The notes under the pieces: model-generated
Seen by the model: only the letters and a program-made list of their open reading frames with translations
Database searches by the model: none
What the model was told of the DNA's origin: nothing
Translations under genes and position numbers: made by a program
Source: Clavibacter michiganensis
GTDB lineage: Bacteria > Actinomycetota > Actinomycetes > Actinomycetales > Microbacteriaceae
Direction: 5' to 3'
Length of the DNA stretch: 64,000 nucleotides
NCBI RefSeq assembly: GCF_002151125.1
Contig: NZ_MDJZ01000012.1
Span: 143,937 to 207,936, forward strand
Shown: positions 8,478 through 17,263 of the stretch, piece after piece
Layout: every line of letters starts with the position of its first letter
How positions within the stretch are numbered: position 1 is the first letter of the stretch

Positions 8478-10130
8478 TCACTCGGCGATGCTCGCGACGA
8501 TGCCGTCGATGTACGCCTGGCGCTCCTCGCGGGTCGCGGGCCTCCCGACGATCCCGGGCCGCATCTGCCACGGCATGGGCCCGGACGCGCGCCGGTACTC
8601 GACCCCGAACGCGTCGAGCCGGGCGAGGTGCACCGCGAGCCGCGCGTGGAAGTCGTCGACGTCGCGCGCGCCTTCCGGCCTCGGCGACCACACCGCCTCG
8701 GCGAGCGCCGACAGCCGCGGGAACACGAGGTAGTCGATGGTGCGCGGCGAGTCCATGTGCTCGGTCCAGATGTTGGCCTGGCCGCCGAGCACGTGCTCCG
8801 CCTCCTCCGGCGTGAGCGCGTCGGGCACGGGCTCGAACGCGAGCACATCCTCGAGCGTCAGCGGGATGGAGACGGGGATCGGCTCGTCGGGCCCGTCGGA
8901 CTGCCGGTAGTCGAGGTACACCTGGTCGTCGGGGCAGGCGACCACGTCGTGGCCGCGGCGCGCGGCCGTGACGGCGCCCGTCATCCCCCGCCAGGAGGCG
9001 ACGACCGCGGAGGAGGACACCTCGCCCTCGAGGATCTCGTCCCAGCCGTACATGGTGCGGCCGGCCGCGGTGATGTGCGCGTCGAGCCCGCCGATGAACC
9101 AGCTCTGCAGCTCCAGCTCGTCGGTGAAGCCGCGCTCGCGCATGAGCTCCTGCGTGCGCGGATCCGCGGCCCACTGGTCGCGCGGGCACTCGTCGCCGCC
9201 GATGCCGACGTAGCGCGACGGGAACAGCTCCATCACCTCGTCGAGCACGTCGCGGTAGAACGCGAGCGTCGACTCCTCCATGTTGAGGACGTCGTGGATG
9301 ATGCCCCAGCGCGTGTGCACGGCGCGCGGCTGGTCCGCGCTCCCGACCCCGAGCTCCGGGTAGGCCGCGATCGCTGCGAGCGAGTGGCCCGGCACGTCGA
9401 TCTCGGGCACCACGTCGATGTGGCGCGCGGCCGCGTAGGCGACCACCTCGCGGATGTCGTCCTGCGTGTACCAGCCGCCGTGCGGGCGGCCGTCGCCGGG
9501 CGAGTCCTCGGAGGCGCCGACCTGCGTCTCGGCGCGCCACGACCCGACCTCGGTGAGCCGGGGGTACCGGCGGATCTCCACGCGCCAGCCCTGGTCGTCG
9601 GTGAGGTGCCAGTGCAGGGTGCTCAGCTTGTGCATCGCCATCAGGTCGATGAAGCGCAGCACGTCGTGCTTGGGCAGGAAGTGGCGGGCCACGTCGAGCA
9701 TGGCGCCGCGCCAGCGGAACCGCGGTGCGTCCTCGATCGCGACGGCGGGCACGGTCCACGCCACACCCGCGACGGGCGCCCGGCGGAGCACCTCGGGCGG
9801 CAGCAGCTGGAGGAGCGTCTGGCACGCGTGGAAGACGGCGGTCTCGTCGCCGCCGCGGATCCGGACGCCGCGGTCGGTCACGTCGATGCGGTGCGCGGCC
9901 GGCGCGAGCGACGGATCCAGCGCGAGGGAGATCGCGCCGTCGGCGGCGCCGGCGTCGCCGGCGGAGGCGAACGGGAACCCGGTCGCCGGCCGCAGGGCCG
10001 ACTGCAGCCACGCCACGGTCGCGGCGAGCGCGTCGGGCGCCTGGATGCGGGTGCCGGGTTCGAGGCGGAAGGCGCCCTCCCCGACGACGAGCGAGACGGG
10101 GGCGGGGATCACGGCGGGGACGGTGGTCAT
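8478..10130 (-). CDS. GH20 beta-N-acetylhexosaminidase
   Basis: A 550-aa glycoside hydrolase that releases terminal GlcNAc from chito-oligosaccharides. The N-terminal GH20b domain is followed by the (beta/alpha)8 catalytic barrel. The substrate-assisted catalytic pair D313-E314 sits in GIGGDECP. Substrate-binding motifs LHWHLTDDQGWR and WDEILEG are intact. There is no signal peptide, so it is probably cytoplasmic and acts on imported oligosaccharides. It lies 5 bp after the permease stop, in the same operon. The ATG at 10130 was chosen from the family N terminus; the ribosome binding site is weak and coupling to the permease is likely. Confidence 0.93.
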   Translation of the reverse strand: MTTVPAVIPAPVSLVVGEGAFRLEPGTRIQAPDALAATVAWLQSALRPATGFPFASAGDAGAADGAISLALDPSLAPAAHRIDVTDRGVRIRGGDETAVFHACQTLLQLLPPEVLRRAPVAGVAWTVPAVAIEDAPRFRWRGAMLDVARHFLPKHDVLRFIDLMAMHKLSTLHWHLTDDQGWRVEIRRYPRLTEVGSWRAETQVGASEDSPGDGRPHGGWYTQDDIREVVAYAAARHIDVVPEIDVPGHSLAAIAAYPELGVGSADQPRAVHTRWGIIHDVLNMEESTLAFYRDVLDEVMELFPSRYVGIGGDECPRDQWAADPRTQELMRERGFTDELELQSWFIGGLDAHITAAGRTMYGWDEILEGEVSSSAVVASWRGMTGAVTAARRGHDVVACPDDQVYLDYRQSDGPDEPIPVSIPLTLEDVLAFEPVPDALTPEEAEHVLGGQANIWTEHMDSPRTIDYLVFPRLSALAEAVWSPRPEGARDVDDFHARLAVHLARLDAFGVEYRRASGPMPWQMRPGIVGRPATREERQAYIDGIVASIAE

Positions 10131-10135
10131 GCGGG

Positions 10136-11080
10136 TCAGCCCTTCACGGCGCCGGCGGACATGCCGGACACCAGGTTGCGTTGGATGATCATGAAGAAGA
10201 CGACGACGGGCAGCGAGAACAGCACGGACGCGGCCATCTGGGCGCCGAAGTCGGTGCCCGTGGTCTGGGTGGTGAAGGAGGCCAGCCACACCGGCAGCGT
10301 GTAGTGCGACTGATCCTGCATGAACGTGTTCGCGACGATGTAGTCGTTCCACGCCGCGATGAAGGCGAACACGCTCGAGGCGATGATGCCGGGCATCACG
10401 AGCGGGAACAGGATCCGGGTGAGCACCTGCCAGGTCGAGCACCCGTCGATGCGGGCCGCCTCCTCGAGCTCCACGGGGATCGCGAGGAAGAAGCCGCGCA
10501 TCACCCAGATGGTGAACGGCAGCACGGCGCCGACGTAGGCGAGCACGAGGCCGAGGTAGGTGCCGATGAGGCCGATCTGGGTGAAGATCAGGAACTGCGG
10601 GATGAGCAGCGCGGTCGCCGGCAGCATCTGCACCACGAGGATCGCCACCATGATCGGCCGGCGCCCCCGGAACGAGAACCGCGAGAGCGCGGCGGCCGCC
10701 AGCAGTCCCAGCACGATGGAGAGCACGACCGCGCCCGCCACCACGACGGTCGAGTTCCGCAGGTAGAGCAGGAAGTCGCCGTTGGTGAGGGCCGCGACGA
10801 AGTTCGAGATCGTCGGGTCCTGGGGCAGGAAGCCCGGCGTCCGGCTCATCGACTCGGAGCGCGGCTTGAACGCGGTGTTCACCATCCAGTAGACGGGGAA
10901 GATCCACACGACGCAGAAGACCGCGGCGATGGAGTTCCCGATCCACGGGCGGCGACGGCGCCTCCGGGAGGAGCGCGCGAGGCTCCGGCGCTCGCCTCCG
11001 CCGCCCGCGACGACCGCGGCGGCCTCGTCCTCGGTCTCGGGCGGCACGGCGCCGGTGCCCGCGGGTGCTGTCGTGGTCAC
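10136..11080 (-). CDS. Sugar ABC transporter permease, MalG/DasC type
   Basis: A 314-aa inner-membrane permease with six predicted helices after a basic N-terminal tail (about 45 residues, with an Arg run). The conserved EAA loop is seen as EEAARIDGCSTWQVL, which docks the ATPase. It starts with GTG in a GTGA overlap with the upstream permease, so the two are translated together. No ATP-binding subunit is encoded here; such systems usually share a distant MsiK-type ATPase. Operon context points to amino-sugar or chito-oligosaccharide import. Confidence 0.92.
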   Translation of the reverse strand: MTTTAPAGTGAVPPETEDEAAAVVAGGGGERRSLARSSRRRRRRPWIGNSIAAVFCVVWIFPVYWMVNTAFKPRSESMSRTPGFLPQDPTISNFVAALTNGDFLLYLRNSTVVVAGAVVLSIVLGLLAAAALSRFSFRGRRPIMVAILVVQMLPATALLIPQFLIFTQIGLIGTYLGLVLAYVGAVLPFTIWVMRGFFLAIPVELEEAARIDGCSTWQVLTRILFPLVMPGIIASSVFAFIAAWNDYIVANTFMQDQSHYTLPVWLASFTTQTTGTDFGAQMAASVLFSLPVVVFFMIIQRNLVSGMSAGAVKG

Positions 11081-12048
11081 AGGTCTTCTCCCGATCGGAT
11101 GAGGTTGCGGATGTAGAACGCGGTGAGCACCAGCAGGAGCAGCGTGGTCACGACCGAGATGGCCGCGCCCTGCCCGAGCTCGAAGCCGACGAACGCGGTC
11201 GTGTAGGTGAAGACGCCGAGCGTCGAGGTGGCGTCGTCCGGGCCGCCCTGCGAGACGAGCCAGATCTGGTTGAAGACGTTGTAGTCCCAGATCACCGAGA
11301 GGATCGTCACGAGCAGCAGCGTGGGCTTGAGGAACGGCAGCGTGATGGTGCGGTACACCGCGAGCTCCGAGGCCCCGTCGAGGCGCACGGCCTCCTTCAG
11401 CTCCGGCGGGATCTGCGTCTCGGCCGCGTACAGCGTCAGCGCGATGAACGGCACCGCCTGCCAGACGATGAGCATCCAGATGGACGTGTACGCGAGGAAC
11501 GCGTCGTTCGCCCAGTCGACGTCGGTCATGTCGCCGAAGACGCCGACCTGCGTGAGCAGCCAGTTGACGACGCCGTAGCCCGGCTGGAACAGCCACTTCC
11601 ACACGAGGGAGGAGGCGACGTTCGGCATGGCCCACGCGAAGATCAGCACGATCGTGACGGCGTAGCGGAACGGCGTGCTGATGCGGGTCATGAGGTGCGA
11701 GACGCCCGTGCCGATGGCCACGCTGCCGATGACCATGGCCGCCGTGAAGACGATCGTGCGGACGAGCGAGGCCCAGAACGCGGGGTCCTGCACGAGGTCG
11801 GCGTAGTTGCCGAGTCCGACGCTCTCGTAGGCGCCGGTGTAGAGGGTGCGCTGGTCGGAGTCCGTGGTCGACGTGACGACCAGGTAGACGATGGGCGCGA
11901 CCAGCACCACCAGCAGCACGAGGCCGGCGGGCGAGAGCAGCCAGGCGGGCGCGGAGCTGCCGCGCCGCCGGGCGGCGGGCTGCCGGGGCGAGCCGGTCGG
12001 GGCGGTGGATCCGCGGCGCGTCGCCGGGCTCGTGCGGGTGAGGGCCAC
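11077..12048 (-). CDS. Sugar ABC transporter permease, MalF/DasB type
   Basis: A 323-aa permease with a disordered basic N-terminal tail (about 35 residues) followed by six helices. The EAA loop reads KEAVRLDGASELAVY. The GTG start at 12048 has a strong GAAGGAGG sequence upstream. It partners with the following permease through the GTGA overlap, and with the solute-binding protein gene upstream, from which it is separated by a strong GC hairpin. Confidence 0.92.
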   Translation of the reverse strand: MALTRTSPATRRGSTAPTGSPRQPAARRRGSSAPAWLLSPAGLVLLVVLVAPIVYLVVTSTTDSDQRTLYTGAYESVGLGNYADLVQDPAFWASLVRTIVFTAAMVIGSVAIGTGVSHLMTRISTPFRYAVTIVLIFAWAMPNVASSLVWKWLFQPGYGVVNWLLTQVGVFGDMTDVDWANDAFLAYTSIWMLIVWQAVPFIALTLYAAETQIPPELKEAVRLDGASELAVYRTITLPFLKPTLLLVTILSVIWDYNVFNQIWLVSQGGPDDATSTLGVFTYTTAFVGFELGQGAAISVVTTLLLLVLTAFYIRNLIRSGEDL

Positions 12049-12105
12049 GAGGCCTCCTTCGGATGGTGGTGCGGGTGCGGCGGTGCGGGATCGGTTCCGC
12101 GGGAG

Positions 12106-12134
12106 GGGCGCCGCCGGGGTGGCCGGCGGCGCCC
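12106..12134 (-). terminator. Intercistronic hairpin between binding protein and permease genes
   Basis: A perfect 12-bp GC stem (12106-12117 with 12123-12134) and a 5-nt loop lie between the solute-binding protein stop and the permease start. Such hairpins often terminate part of the transcripts or stabilise the upstream mRNA, giving more binding protein than permease. There is no U-tract. Confidence 0.6.
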
Positions 12135-12140
12135 GGTGCG

Positions 12141-13469
12141 CTATCCCGCGTTGAGCTTCTCGTCGGCGGCGGCGTCGAAGTCCTCCGCCGCGGCCTCGGG
12201 CGTCTTCGAGCCGGAGGCGATGGCGGCGAAGAGCTGGTTGATGCTCTTGTCGCCCTCGAGGTCGGCCCAGCTGCCGCTCGCCGGGGTGGCGTTCGAGCGG
12301 AGGGCGGCGTCGAAGAAGCCCTTGTCGAGCGGGGACAGCGAGCTCGACGCGGCCTCGACGGCCTCGGTGCTGTTCGGGATCCAGGTGTCGTTGCCGAAGA
12401 CCCACTCCGACTGGATGTCGGGGCTCGCGGCGATCTTCGCCCACTGGAGCGCGAGCTCCGCGTTCTTCGACTTGGCGGAGATGCCCCAGTCGGAGCCGCC
12501 CAGCATGACCGGCTGCGTCTCGCCCGACTTGCCCGGGAACGGGAAGCTGCCGAGGTCGTCGTCGGTGAGCTCGGGGTTCGCCTTCTTGATCATGTCGATG
12601 TACCCGTTCGAGGCGAGGATCGCGCTCGTGGTGCCGTCCGCGAAGATCTGCGTCTGGTCGGGCGCCGTGGTGTCGAGCGTGCGGGAGGCGGCGGTCGAGT
12701 AGGCGTTCTGGAACTCCTGGAAGTCCTTCAGGCCCTGCTGCGCCTCCGCGTCGCCGAGGCCCGGGGTCCACGTGCCGTCGGCCTCGGTCGCGAGCTCGCC
12801 GCCCGCGTCCCAGACGAACTGCATGCCGGCGAACCAGTACTGGCCGGGCATGTAGAACGGCGAGAAGCCGTCGGTGGAGGCGTTCGCGGCGGCGACCTTC
12901 TCGAGCGCGGCCGTGAGCTCCTCGTAGGTGGTCGGGGCGGCGGTGACGCCGGCGTCGGCCCACATGGTCTTGTTGTAGATCACGGCGCGGGCGCCCGCGA
13001 AGCCGGGCACGGCGTACAGCTTGCCGTCGACCGTGGCCGGCGCCTCGAGGCCCTCGAGCCAGGTCTGGCCCTGCGCGAGGTCGTCGCGGTAGGAGGTGAG
13101 GTCCATGAGCCCGCCGTTCGCGGCGTAGCTGGCGACCTGCGTGTTGCCGATGTCGATCACGTCCGGCGGGGTGGAGGTCGAGAGCGCGGTCGCGACCTTG
13201 GTGGTGATCCCGTCCCACTGCTGCGTCTGGATCTCCACCTCCGCGCCGGTGGCCTCCGTGAACTCGTCGTTGATGGCCTGCATGGTCTCGTCGGTGTAGT
13301 CGCCGGTCATGACCCAGACGTTCAGGGTCTTGCCGTCACCGTCGACGGCGGCGATCTCCTGCGCGGATCCGTCGCCGGCCGCGGTGGTGCCGCCGCTGGA
13401 GCAGGCGGTGAGGGTGAGGGCGGCCGCGAGGCCGAGGCCGGTGAGCGCGGCCCGTCGTGTGTGTCGCAT
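12141..13469 (-). CDS. ABC transporter sugar-binding lipoprotein (family 1)
   Basis: A 442-aa extracellular solute-binding protein anchored by a lipid on C23 (lipobox LTAC). Two lobes of a MalE/DasA-like fold follow, with segments such as PDVIDIGNTQV and AVPGFAGARAVIYNKTMW. It delivers sugars to the two permeases encoded downstream. Operon context (hexosaminidase, NagA, NagB) suggests N-acetylglucosamine or chitobiose as ligand; this is inference. The ATG at 13469 has AGGAGG upstream. Confidence 0.93.
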   Translation of the reverse strand: MRHTRRAALTGLGLAAALTLTACSSGGTTAAGDGSAQEIAAVDGDGKTLNVWVMTGDYTDETMQAINDEFTEATGAEVEIQTQQWDGITTKVATALSTSTPPDVIDIGNTQVASYAANGGLMDLTSYRDDLAQGQTWLEGLEAPATVDGKLYAVPGFAGARAVIYNKTMWADAGVTAAPTTYEELTAALEKVAAANASTDGFSPFYMPGQYWFAGMQFVWDAGGELATEADGTWTPGLGDAEAQQGLKDFQEFQNAYSTAASRTLDTTAPDQTQIFADGTTSAILASNGYIDMIKKANPELTDDDLGSFPFPGKSGETQPVMLGGSDWGISAKSKNAELALQWAKIAASPDIQSEWVFGNDTWIPNSTEAVEAASSSLSPLDKGFFDAALRSNATPASGSWADLEGDKSINQLFAAIASGSKTPEAAAEDFDAAADEKLNAG

Positions 13470-13525
13470 GGTGGTCCTCCTGTGGATCGGTGCGGTGGGT
13501 GCTGTGCGGGTGGATGGGGTCGGGG

Positions 13526-14689
13526 TCAGCGCACGCCGAGCTCGCCCTGGAGCATGAGCGAGGCGCCGCCGAGGAGCACGAGGTCGTCGTCGTCGTCGCG
13601 CATGCGGAGGGACAGCGCGTCGCCCACCGAGGTGAGCGTGCGCGCGCGGATGGTGGCGACGGTCGCGTCGCGGAGGGGGCCCTCGATCAGTTCCCGGGGT
13701 CCGGTGACGACGACGTGGTTGAGGTTGAGCGCGCTGATCACGGGGGCGATGACGACGCCGAGCGCGCGCCCCGCGTCGCGGAGGACGGCGTCGCGGGCGT
13801 CGCCCTCGAGTCCCGCGATGCGCCGGGCGAGGTAGCGCGCGCCGATCACCGTCTCGAGGCAGCCCGAGCGGCCGCACGTGCAGAGGTCGCCCTCGTCGGG
13901 CTCCCCCACCGTGACGTGGCCGATCTCGCCCGCGGCGAACTGCTCGCCCTCCACCAGCGCGCCGCCGATCACGAGGCCGACGCCCACGCCGTCCTCGATC
14001 GTGACGACCATGACGCTCTCGCCGGGGACCTCCGCGAACATGTGCATGCCGATCGCCGAGAGGTTCGCGTCGTTGGCGATCCGCACGGGCACCCGGAAGT
14101 GGTCGGCCATCCTGTCGCGGAGCGGCACGTCCGACCACGCGAGGTCGAGCGCCTTCCGCACCACGCCCCGGTCGTCGACGATGCCGGGGACGCCCACCGC
14201 GATGCCGAGGAGGCGCCTCGTGGTCTGCGCGACCAGGCGCTCGGCGAGGCGCACGACCTTGGCGACGGCCGCGTCGCCCGTGGCGCCGTCGACCTCGAGG
14301 GCCGACTCCGCCAGCACCTCGCCGCGCAGGTTCATCACGGCGCCGACGAAGCGGCGCCCGTTGGAGAGGTCGAGCGCGACGATGTGGAAGGAGTCCGCGT
14401 CGATCTCGACGAGCTTCGCGGGCTTGCCGACCCGGGCGTCCTCGCGCTGGCCGACCTCGGCGACGATGCCGTCGGCCGCGAGCTCGCCGACGAGGACCGA
14501 CACCGTGGGGCGGGTGAGGCCGGACTCGCGGGCGAGGTCGGCGCGGCTCATGGCGCCGCGGTGGAAGAGGGCCTGCAGCATCATCGACCGGTTGTGCAGG
14601 CGGGCGTGCTGCGGGAGCGACTTCGACACGGGGCGCCGGGTGCGGACGCCCCCGGTTTCTGAGGCGGCGTTGGCCAGTTCGGTGGGCAT
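13526..14689 (-). CDS. ROK-family transcriptional repressor of the amino-sugar locus
   Basis: A regulator of about 387 aa (392 if started at the ATG at 14704). A MarR-like winged helix-turn-helix comes first (SRADLARESGLTRPTVSVLV). The ROK sugar-sensing domain follows, with the zinc motif CTCGRSGCLE and the sugar-binding GEIGH segment. Such proteins (NagC, Mlc) release DNA on binding sugar or sugar phosphate. I prefer the ATG at 14689 because GGAG sits 9 nt before it; the first ATG has no good ribosome binding site. It heads the import/catabolism operon and faces the divergent kinase gene. The palindrome at 14735-14757 overlaps its own promoter, so autoregulation is likely. Confidence 0.9.
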   Translation of the reverse strand: MPTELANAASETGGVRTRRPVSKSLPQHARLHNRSMMLQALFHRGAMSRADLARESGLTRPTVSVLVGELAADGIVAEVGQREDARVGKPAKLVEIDADSFHIVALDLSNGRRFVGAVMNLRGEVLAESALEVDGATGDAAVAKVVRLAERLVAQTTRRLLGIAVGVPGIVDDRGVVRKALDLAWSDVPLRDRMADHFRVPVRIANDANLSAIGMHMFAEVPGESVMVVTIEDGVGVGLVIGGALVEGEQFAAGEIGHVTVGEPDEGDLCTCGRSGCLETVIGARYLARRIAGLEGDARDAVLRDAGRALGVVIAPVISALNLNHVVVTGPRELIEGPLRDATVATIRARTLTSVGDALSLRMRDDDDDLVLLGGASLMLQGELGVR

Positions 14690-14734
14690 GTTCGCCGTCT
14701 CCATTCCATCCGGTCGTCATCGACTGCTTGGAGC

Positions 14735-14757
14735 GTTAGTAAATCCTCCTTACAAAC
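14735..14757. promoter_or_regulatory. Putative ROK-repressor operator 1
   Basis: GTTAGTAA-N7-TTACAAAC is an imperfect palindrome (7 of 8 bases) and very AT-rich for this genome. It sits just downstream of the minus-strand -35 box TTGACA (14761-14766), covering the spacer and -10 region of the repressor gene promoter. Assignment to the adjacent ROK protein is inference from position and from the second copy at 14853-14871. Confidence 0.65.
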
Positions 14758-14760
14758 GGG

Positions 14761-14766
14761 TGTCAA
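14761..14766 (-). promoter_or_regulatory. -35 box of the repressor/amino-sugar operon promoter
   Basis: The minus strand reads TTGACA, a consensus -35 hexamer. Candidate -10 sequences TTACTA or TACTAA follow after 18-19 nt, inside operator 1. Confidence 0.5.
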
Positions 14767-14852
14767 GCGATCCCGCGGGATCTGTCCGCGAAATCTCCCG
14801 GAAACACGGCCCTCGGTCCCCATCCTCCGGATCCGGACCTTGTGGCCGTCGG

Positions 14853-14871
14853 ATTTGTAATGTTTACTAAC
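14853..14871. promoter_or_regulatory. Putative ROK-repressor operator 2
   Basis: ATTTGTAA-TGT-TTACTAAC is the same pair of half sites as operator 1 in the opposite order, with a 3-nt instead of 7-nt spacer. It lies upstream of the divergent ROK kinase gene, where its TTTACT or TGTAAT could serve as the -10 element. This suggests joint control of both divergent units. Confidence 0.6.
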
Positions 14872-14932
14872 GAACGCGGCGCCGGCGCCCCCGCCGGATA
14901 CCGGCGCTCCGGACGCCGCAGGAGGGACACCG

Positions 14933-15850
14933 GTGCGCATCGGACTCGACATCGGCGGCACCAAGGTCGAGGCGGTCGCCGTCGACGCCGACGACGCCGT
15001 GGTCGGCTCCCTCCGCCGCCCCGCGGGCCACGGGGCCGCCGAGGTGCTGGCCAACGCGGCCGCCGCGGTCGACGAGCTCGTCGCCGGGCTCGGCTCCCCC
15101 GCCGTCACCTCCGTCGGCGTCGGCATCCCCGGCATGGTCGATCCCGCGACCGGCACCGTGCAGCACGCCGTCAACCTCGGCATCGACGGCTTCCCCTTCG
15201 GCGTCGAGCTGGAGGGCCTCCTCGGCGTCCCGGTGGCGCTGGAGAACGACGTGAACGCCGCCGCGGTCGGGGTCTCCCGGCTGCTCGACCTCCGCGGATC
15301 CCTCGCCTACCTCAACGTCGGCACCGGCCTCGCCGCCGGCATCGTCACCGACGGCGTCCTGCGCCGCGGCGCGCGCGGCGGCGCGGGCGAGATCGGCCAC
15401 GTGCAGGTCGACCCGGCCGGCCTCCCCTGCCCCTGCGGCCAGCGCGGCTGCCTCGAGACCATGGCCTCCGGCGGGGGCATCGCCCGGCAGTGGCACGGCA
15501 CGGGCGCGCACGCCGCGGTCGAGGTGCTCCGCGCGTCCGAGCAGGGCGACCCGCTCGCCGTCGCAATCCGCCGGCGCCTGGCCGAGGGCATCGCCGCGGC
15601 CGTCCGGATCCTCGTGCTCACGGTCGACGTCGACGCCGTGGTCGTGGGCGGCGGCGTCAGCCGGCTCGGCGCGCCCCTGCTCGAGGACGTGCTCGGCGTG
15701 CTCGACCGGCAGGCCGCCACCTCCCCCTTCCTCGGGAGCCTCGGCATCCCCGACCGCGTCCGCCTCCTCCCCCCGGACCTGCCCGCCGCGTCCGTGGGAG
15801 CCGCCCTGCTGCGCCCGGCCCGCGAGCTCGACCGGCCCCTCGGCCGCTGA
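14933..15850 (+). CDS. ROK-family sugar kinase, probable N-acetylglucosamine kinase
   Basis: A 305-aa cytoplasmic kinase. The phosphate-1 motif DIGGTK (D6-K11) binds ATP. The ROK zinc motif CPCGQRGCLE and the sugar-binding GEIGH are intact. There is no DNA-binding domain. Placed opposite the nag operon, it most likely phosphorylates GlcNAc to GlcNAc-6-P, the substrate of NagA; glucose kinase activity is the alternative. The GTG start has GGAGGG 7-8 nt upstream. It is followed within 75 bp by two secreted-protein genes and may be co-transcribed with them. Confidence 0.88.
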   Translation: MRIGLDIGGTKVEAVAVDADDAVVGSLRRPAGHGAAEVLANAAAAVDELVAGLGSPAVTSVGVGIPGMVDPATGTVQHAVNLGIDGFPFGVELEGLLGVPVALENDVNAAAVGVSRLLDLRGSLAYLNVGTGLAAGIVTDGVLRRGARGGAGEIGHVQVDPAGLPCPCGQRGCLETMASGGGIARQWHGTGAHAAVEVLRASEQGDPLAVAIRRRLAEGIAAAVRILVLTVDVDAVVVGGGVSRLGAPLLEDVLGVLDRQAATSPFLGSLGIPDRVRLLPPDLPAASVGAALLRPARELDRPLGR

Positions 15851-15884
15851 CCCGCACCACCGCCCCACCCGCACCACCGCCCCA
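15851..15884. repeat. 17-bp perfect tandem duplication
   Basis: CCCGCACCACCGCCCCA occurs twice head to tail, directly after the kinase stop codon and before the secreted-protein gene. No function is evident; it looks like a replication-slippage product. Confidence 0.85.
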
Positions 15885-15922
15885 CCCCTGGAATCCCCGA
15901 TCGACGAAGATGGAGAGATGAC

Positions 15923-17263
15923 ATGAACGACCACGGCCCCACCCCGCGCCCCGTCCCCGACGGCCCGCACGCGCCGCTCAGCCGGCGCACCCTCCTCGGC
16001 GGATCCGCCGCCGTCGCCGCCCTCGGCGGCGCCCTCCTGGCCCCGCGGGCGGCGTCCGCGTCCGGCCCGCTGCTCGGCGCCCCGGACCTCGGATCGCCCG
16101 CCGCGTCGCGCTCGCTGATGCGCAGCGCCGCGGCCGCCTACGAGTTCCTCGACGGCCGCGTCGACGAGTACGCGACCGGCGACCAGCTCCGGCTCCCGCG
16201 CAGCTACCAGGGCGGCTTCTTCACCACGCCGACCTTCGACTTCGTGTCGTCCTTCGCGTACGACGACGCGCTCGTGATCCTCGCCTACCTCGGCCGCGGA
16301 TCCCGCGCCGACGTCCGCCGCGCCACCGTCCTCGGCGACGCGCTCCTGTTCGTGCAGGCGAACGACCCCATCGGCGACGGCCGCACCCGCGCCTCGTACC
16401 AGCCGGACACCTTCCCGGCCACGGGGGCTCCGTCCGGGGACCTCGACATCGGCTCGCCCGCCGCCTACACCGGCAACCAGAGCTGGGTCGGCATGGCGCT
16501 CGCACGGCTGTTCCGCGTCACCGGGCAGCGGCGCTTCCTCGACGGGGCGGTGCGGCTCGGGGAGTGGATCCGCGCGAACGCCACCGACACCGCCCGCGCC
16601 CCGTACGGCTTCACGGGCGGACGGAACGCCGACGACGAGCCGATCACGTTCAAGTCGACCGAGCACAACATCGACGTCACGGGCTTCTTCACGCAGCTCG
16701 CGACCCTCACCCGGGACGCGTCCTGGGCCGCGGACGCCGCGATCGCGCGGTCCTTCGTCGAGGCCATGCAGGATCCGTCCGACGGGCACCTCTGGACGGG
16801 CACCGACCCCGACGGCGTCACGATCAACCGCACGGTCGTCCCCGAGGACGTCCAGACGTGGGCCTACCTCGCGACCCTCGACGCGCGCTACTCCCCGTCG
16901 CTCGACTGGGTCGTCGCGGAGCTGTCCGCCGTCGACGGCCCGTACACGGGGCCCTCGTACAGCGACACCGACACCAGCAAGGTGTGGTTCGAGGGATCCG
17001 GGCACCTCGCCCTCTGCTTCCGCATCCGCCGCGCGCCCGGCGACAGGGCCCGCGCGATCGAGCTGTTCCGCAGCATCGAGGTCGCACAGGCGGAGCAGCC
17101 GAACGGCGACGGGAAGGGCGTGGTCTCCGCCTCGAGCGACGGCCTCGACACGGGCTTCGGCGACATCTACTACGCGAGCCTGCACACCGGCGCGACCGCG
17201 TGGTTCCTCCTCGCGGCCACCCTCACCAACCCGTTCCGCCTCGGCGGACCCCGGTCCCGATGA
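15923..17263 (+). CDS. Tat-exported protein, six-hairpin glycosidase-like (paralogue A)
   Basis: A 446-aa secreted protein. A twin-arginine signal (S-R21-R22-T-L-L-G) ends near the AAS-AS cleavage region at about 46-50. The mature part contains repeated helical hairpins with aromatic- and Gly-rich loops (SFAYDDALVILAYL, NQSWVGMALARL, APYGFTGG, FKSTEHN, VWFEGSGHLAL, ASLHTGATAWFLL). This resembles alpha/alpha-toroid glycosidase folds. I do not recognise a defined family, and the substrate is unknown. The ATG at 15923 has GGAGAG upstream. Its stop overlaps the start of a homologous gene (ATGA). The location beside the amino-sugar locus suggests a polysaccharide-related role. Confidence 0.78.
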   Translation: MNDHGPTPRPVPDGPHAPLSRRTLLGGSAAVAALGGALLAPRAASASGPLLGAPDLGSPAASRSLMRSAAAAYEFLDGRVDEYATGDQLRLPRSYQGGFFTTPTFDFVSSFAYDDALVILAYLGRGSRADVRRATVLGDALLFVQANDPIGDGRTRASYQPDTFPATGAPSGDLDIGSPAAYTGNQSWVGMALARLFRVTGQRRFLDGAVRLGEWIRANATDTARAPYGFTGGRNADDEPITFKSTEHNIDVTGFFTQLATLTRDASWAADAAIARSFVEAMQDPSDGHLWTGTDPDGVTINRTVVPEDVQTWAYLATLDARYSPSLDWVVAELSAVDGPYTGPSYSDTDTSKVWFEGSGHLALCFRIRRAPGDRARAIELFRSIEVAQAEQPNGDGKGVVSASSDGLDTGFGDIYYASLHTGATAWFLLAATLTNPFRLGGPRSR

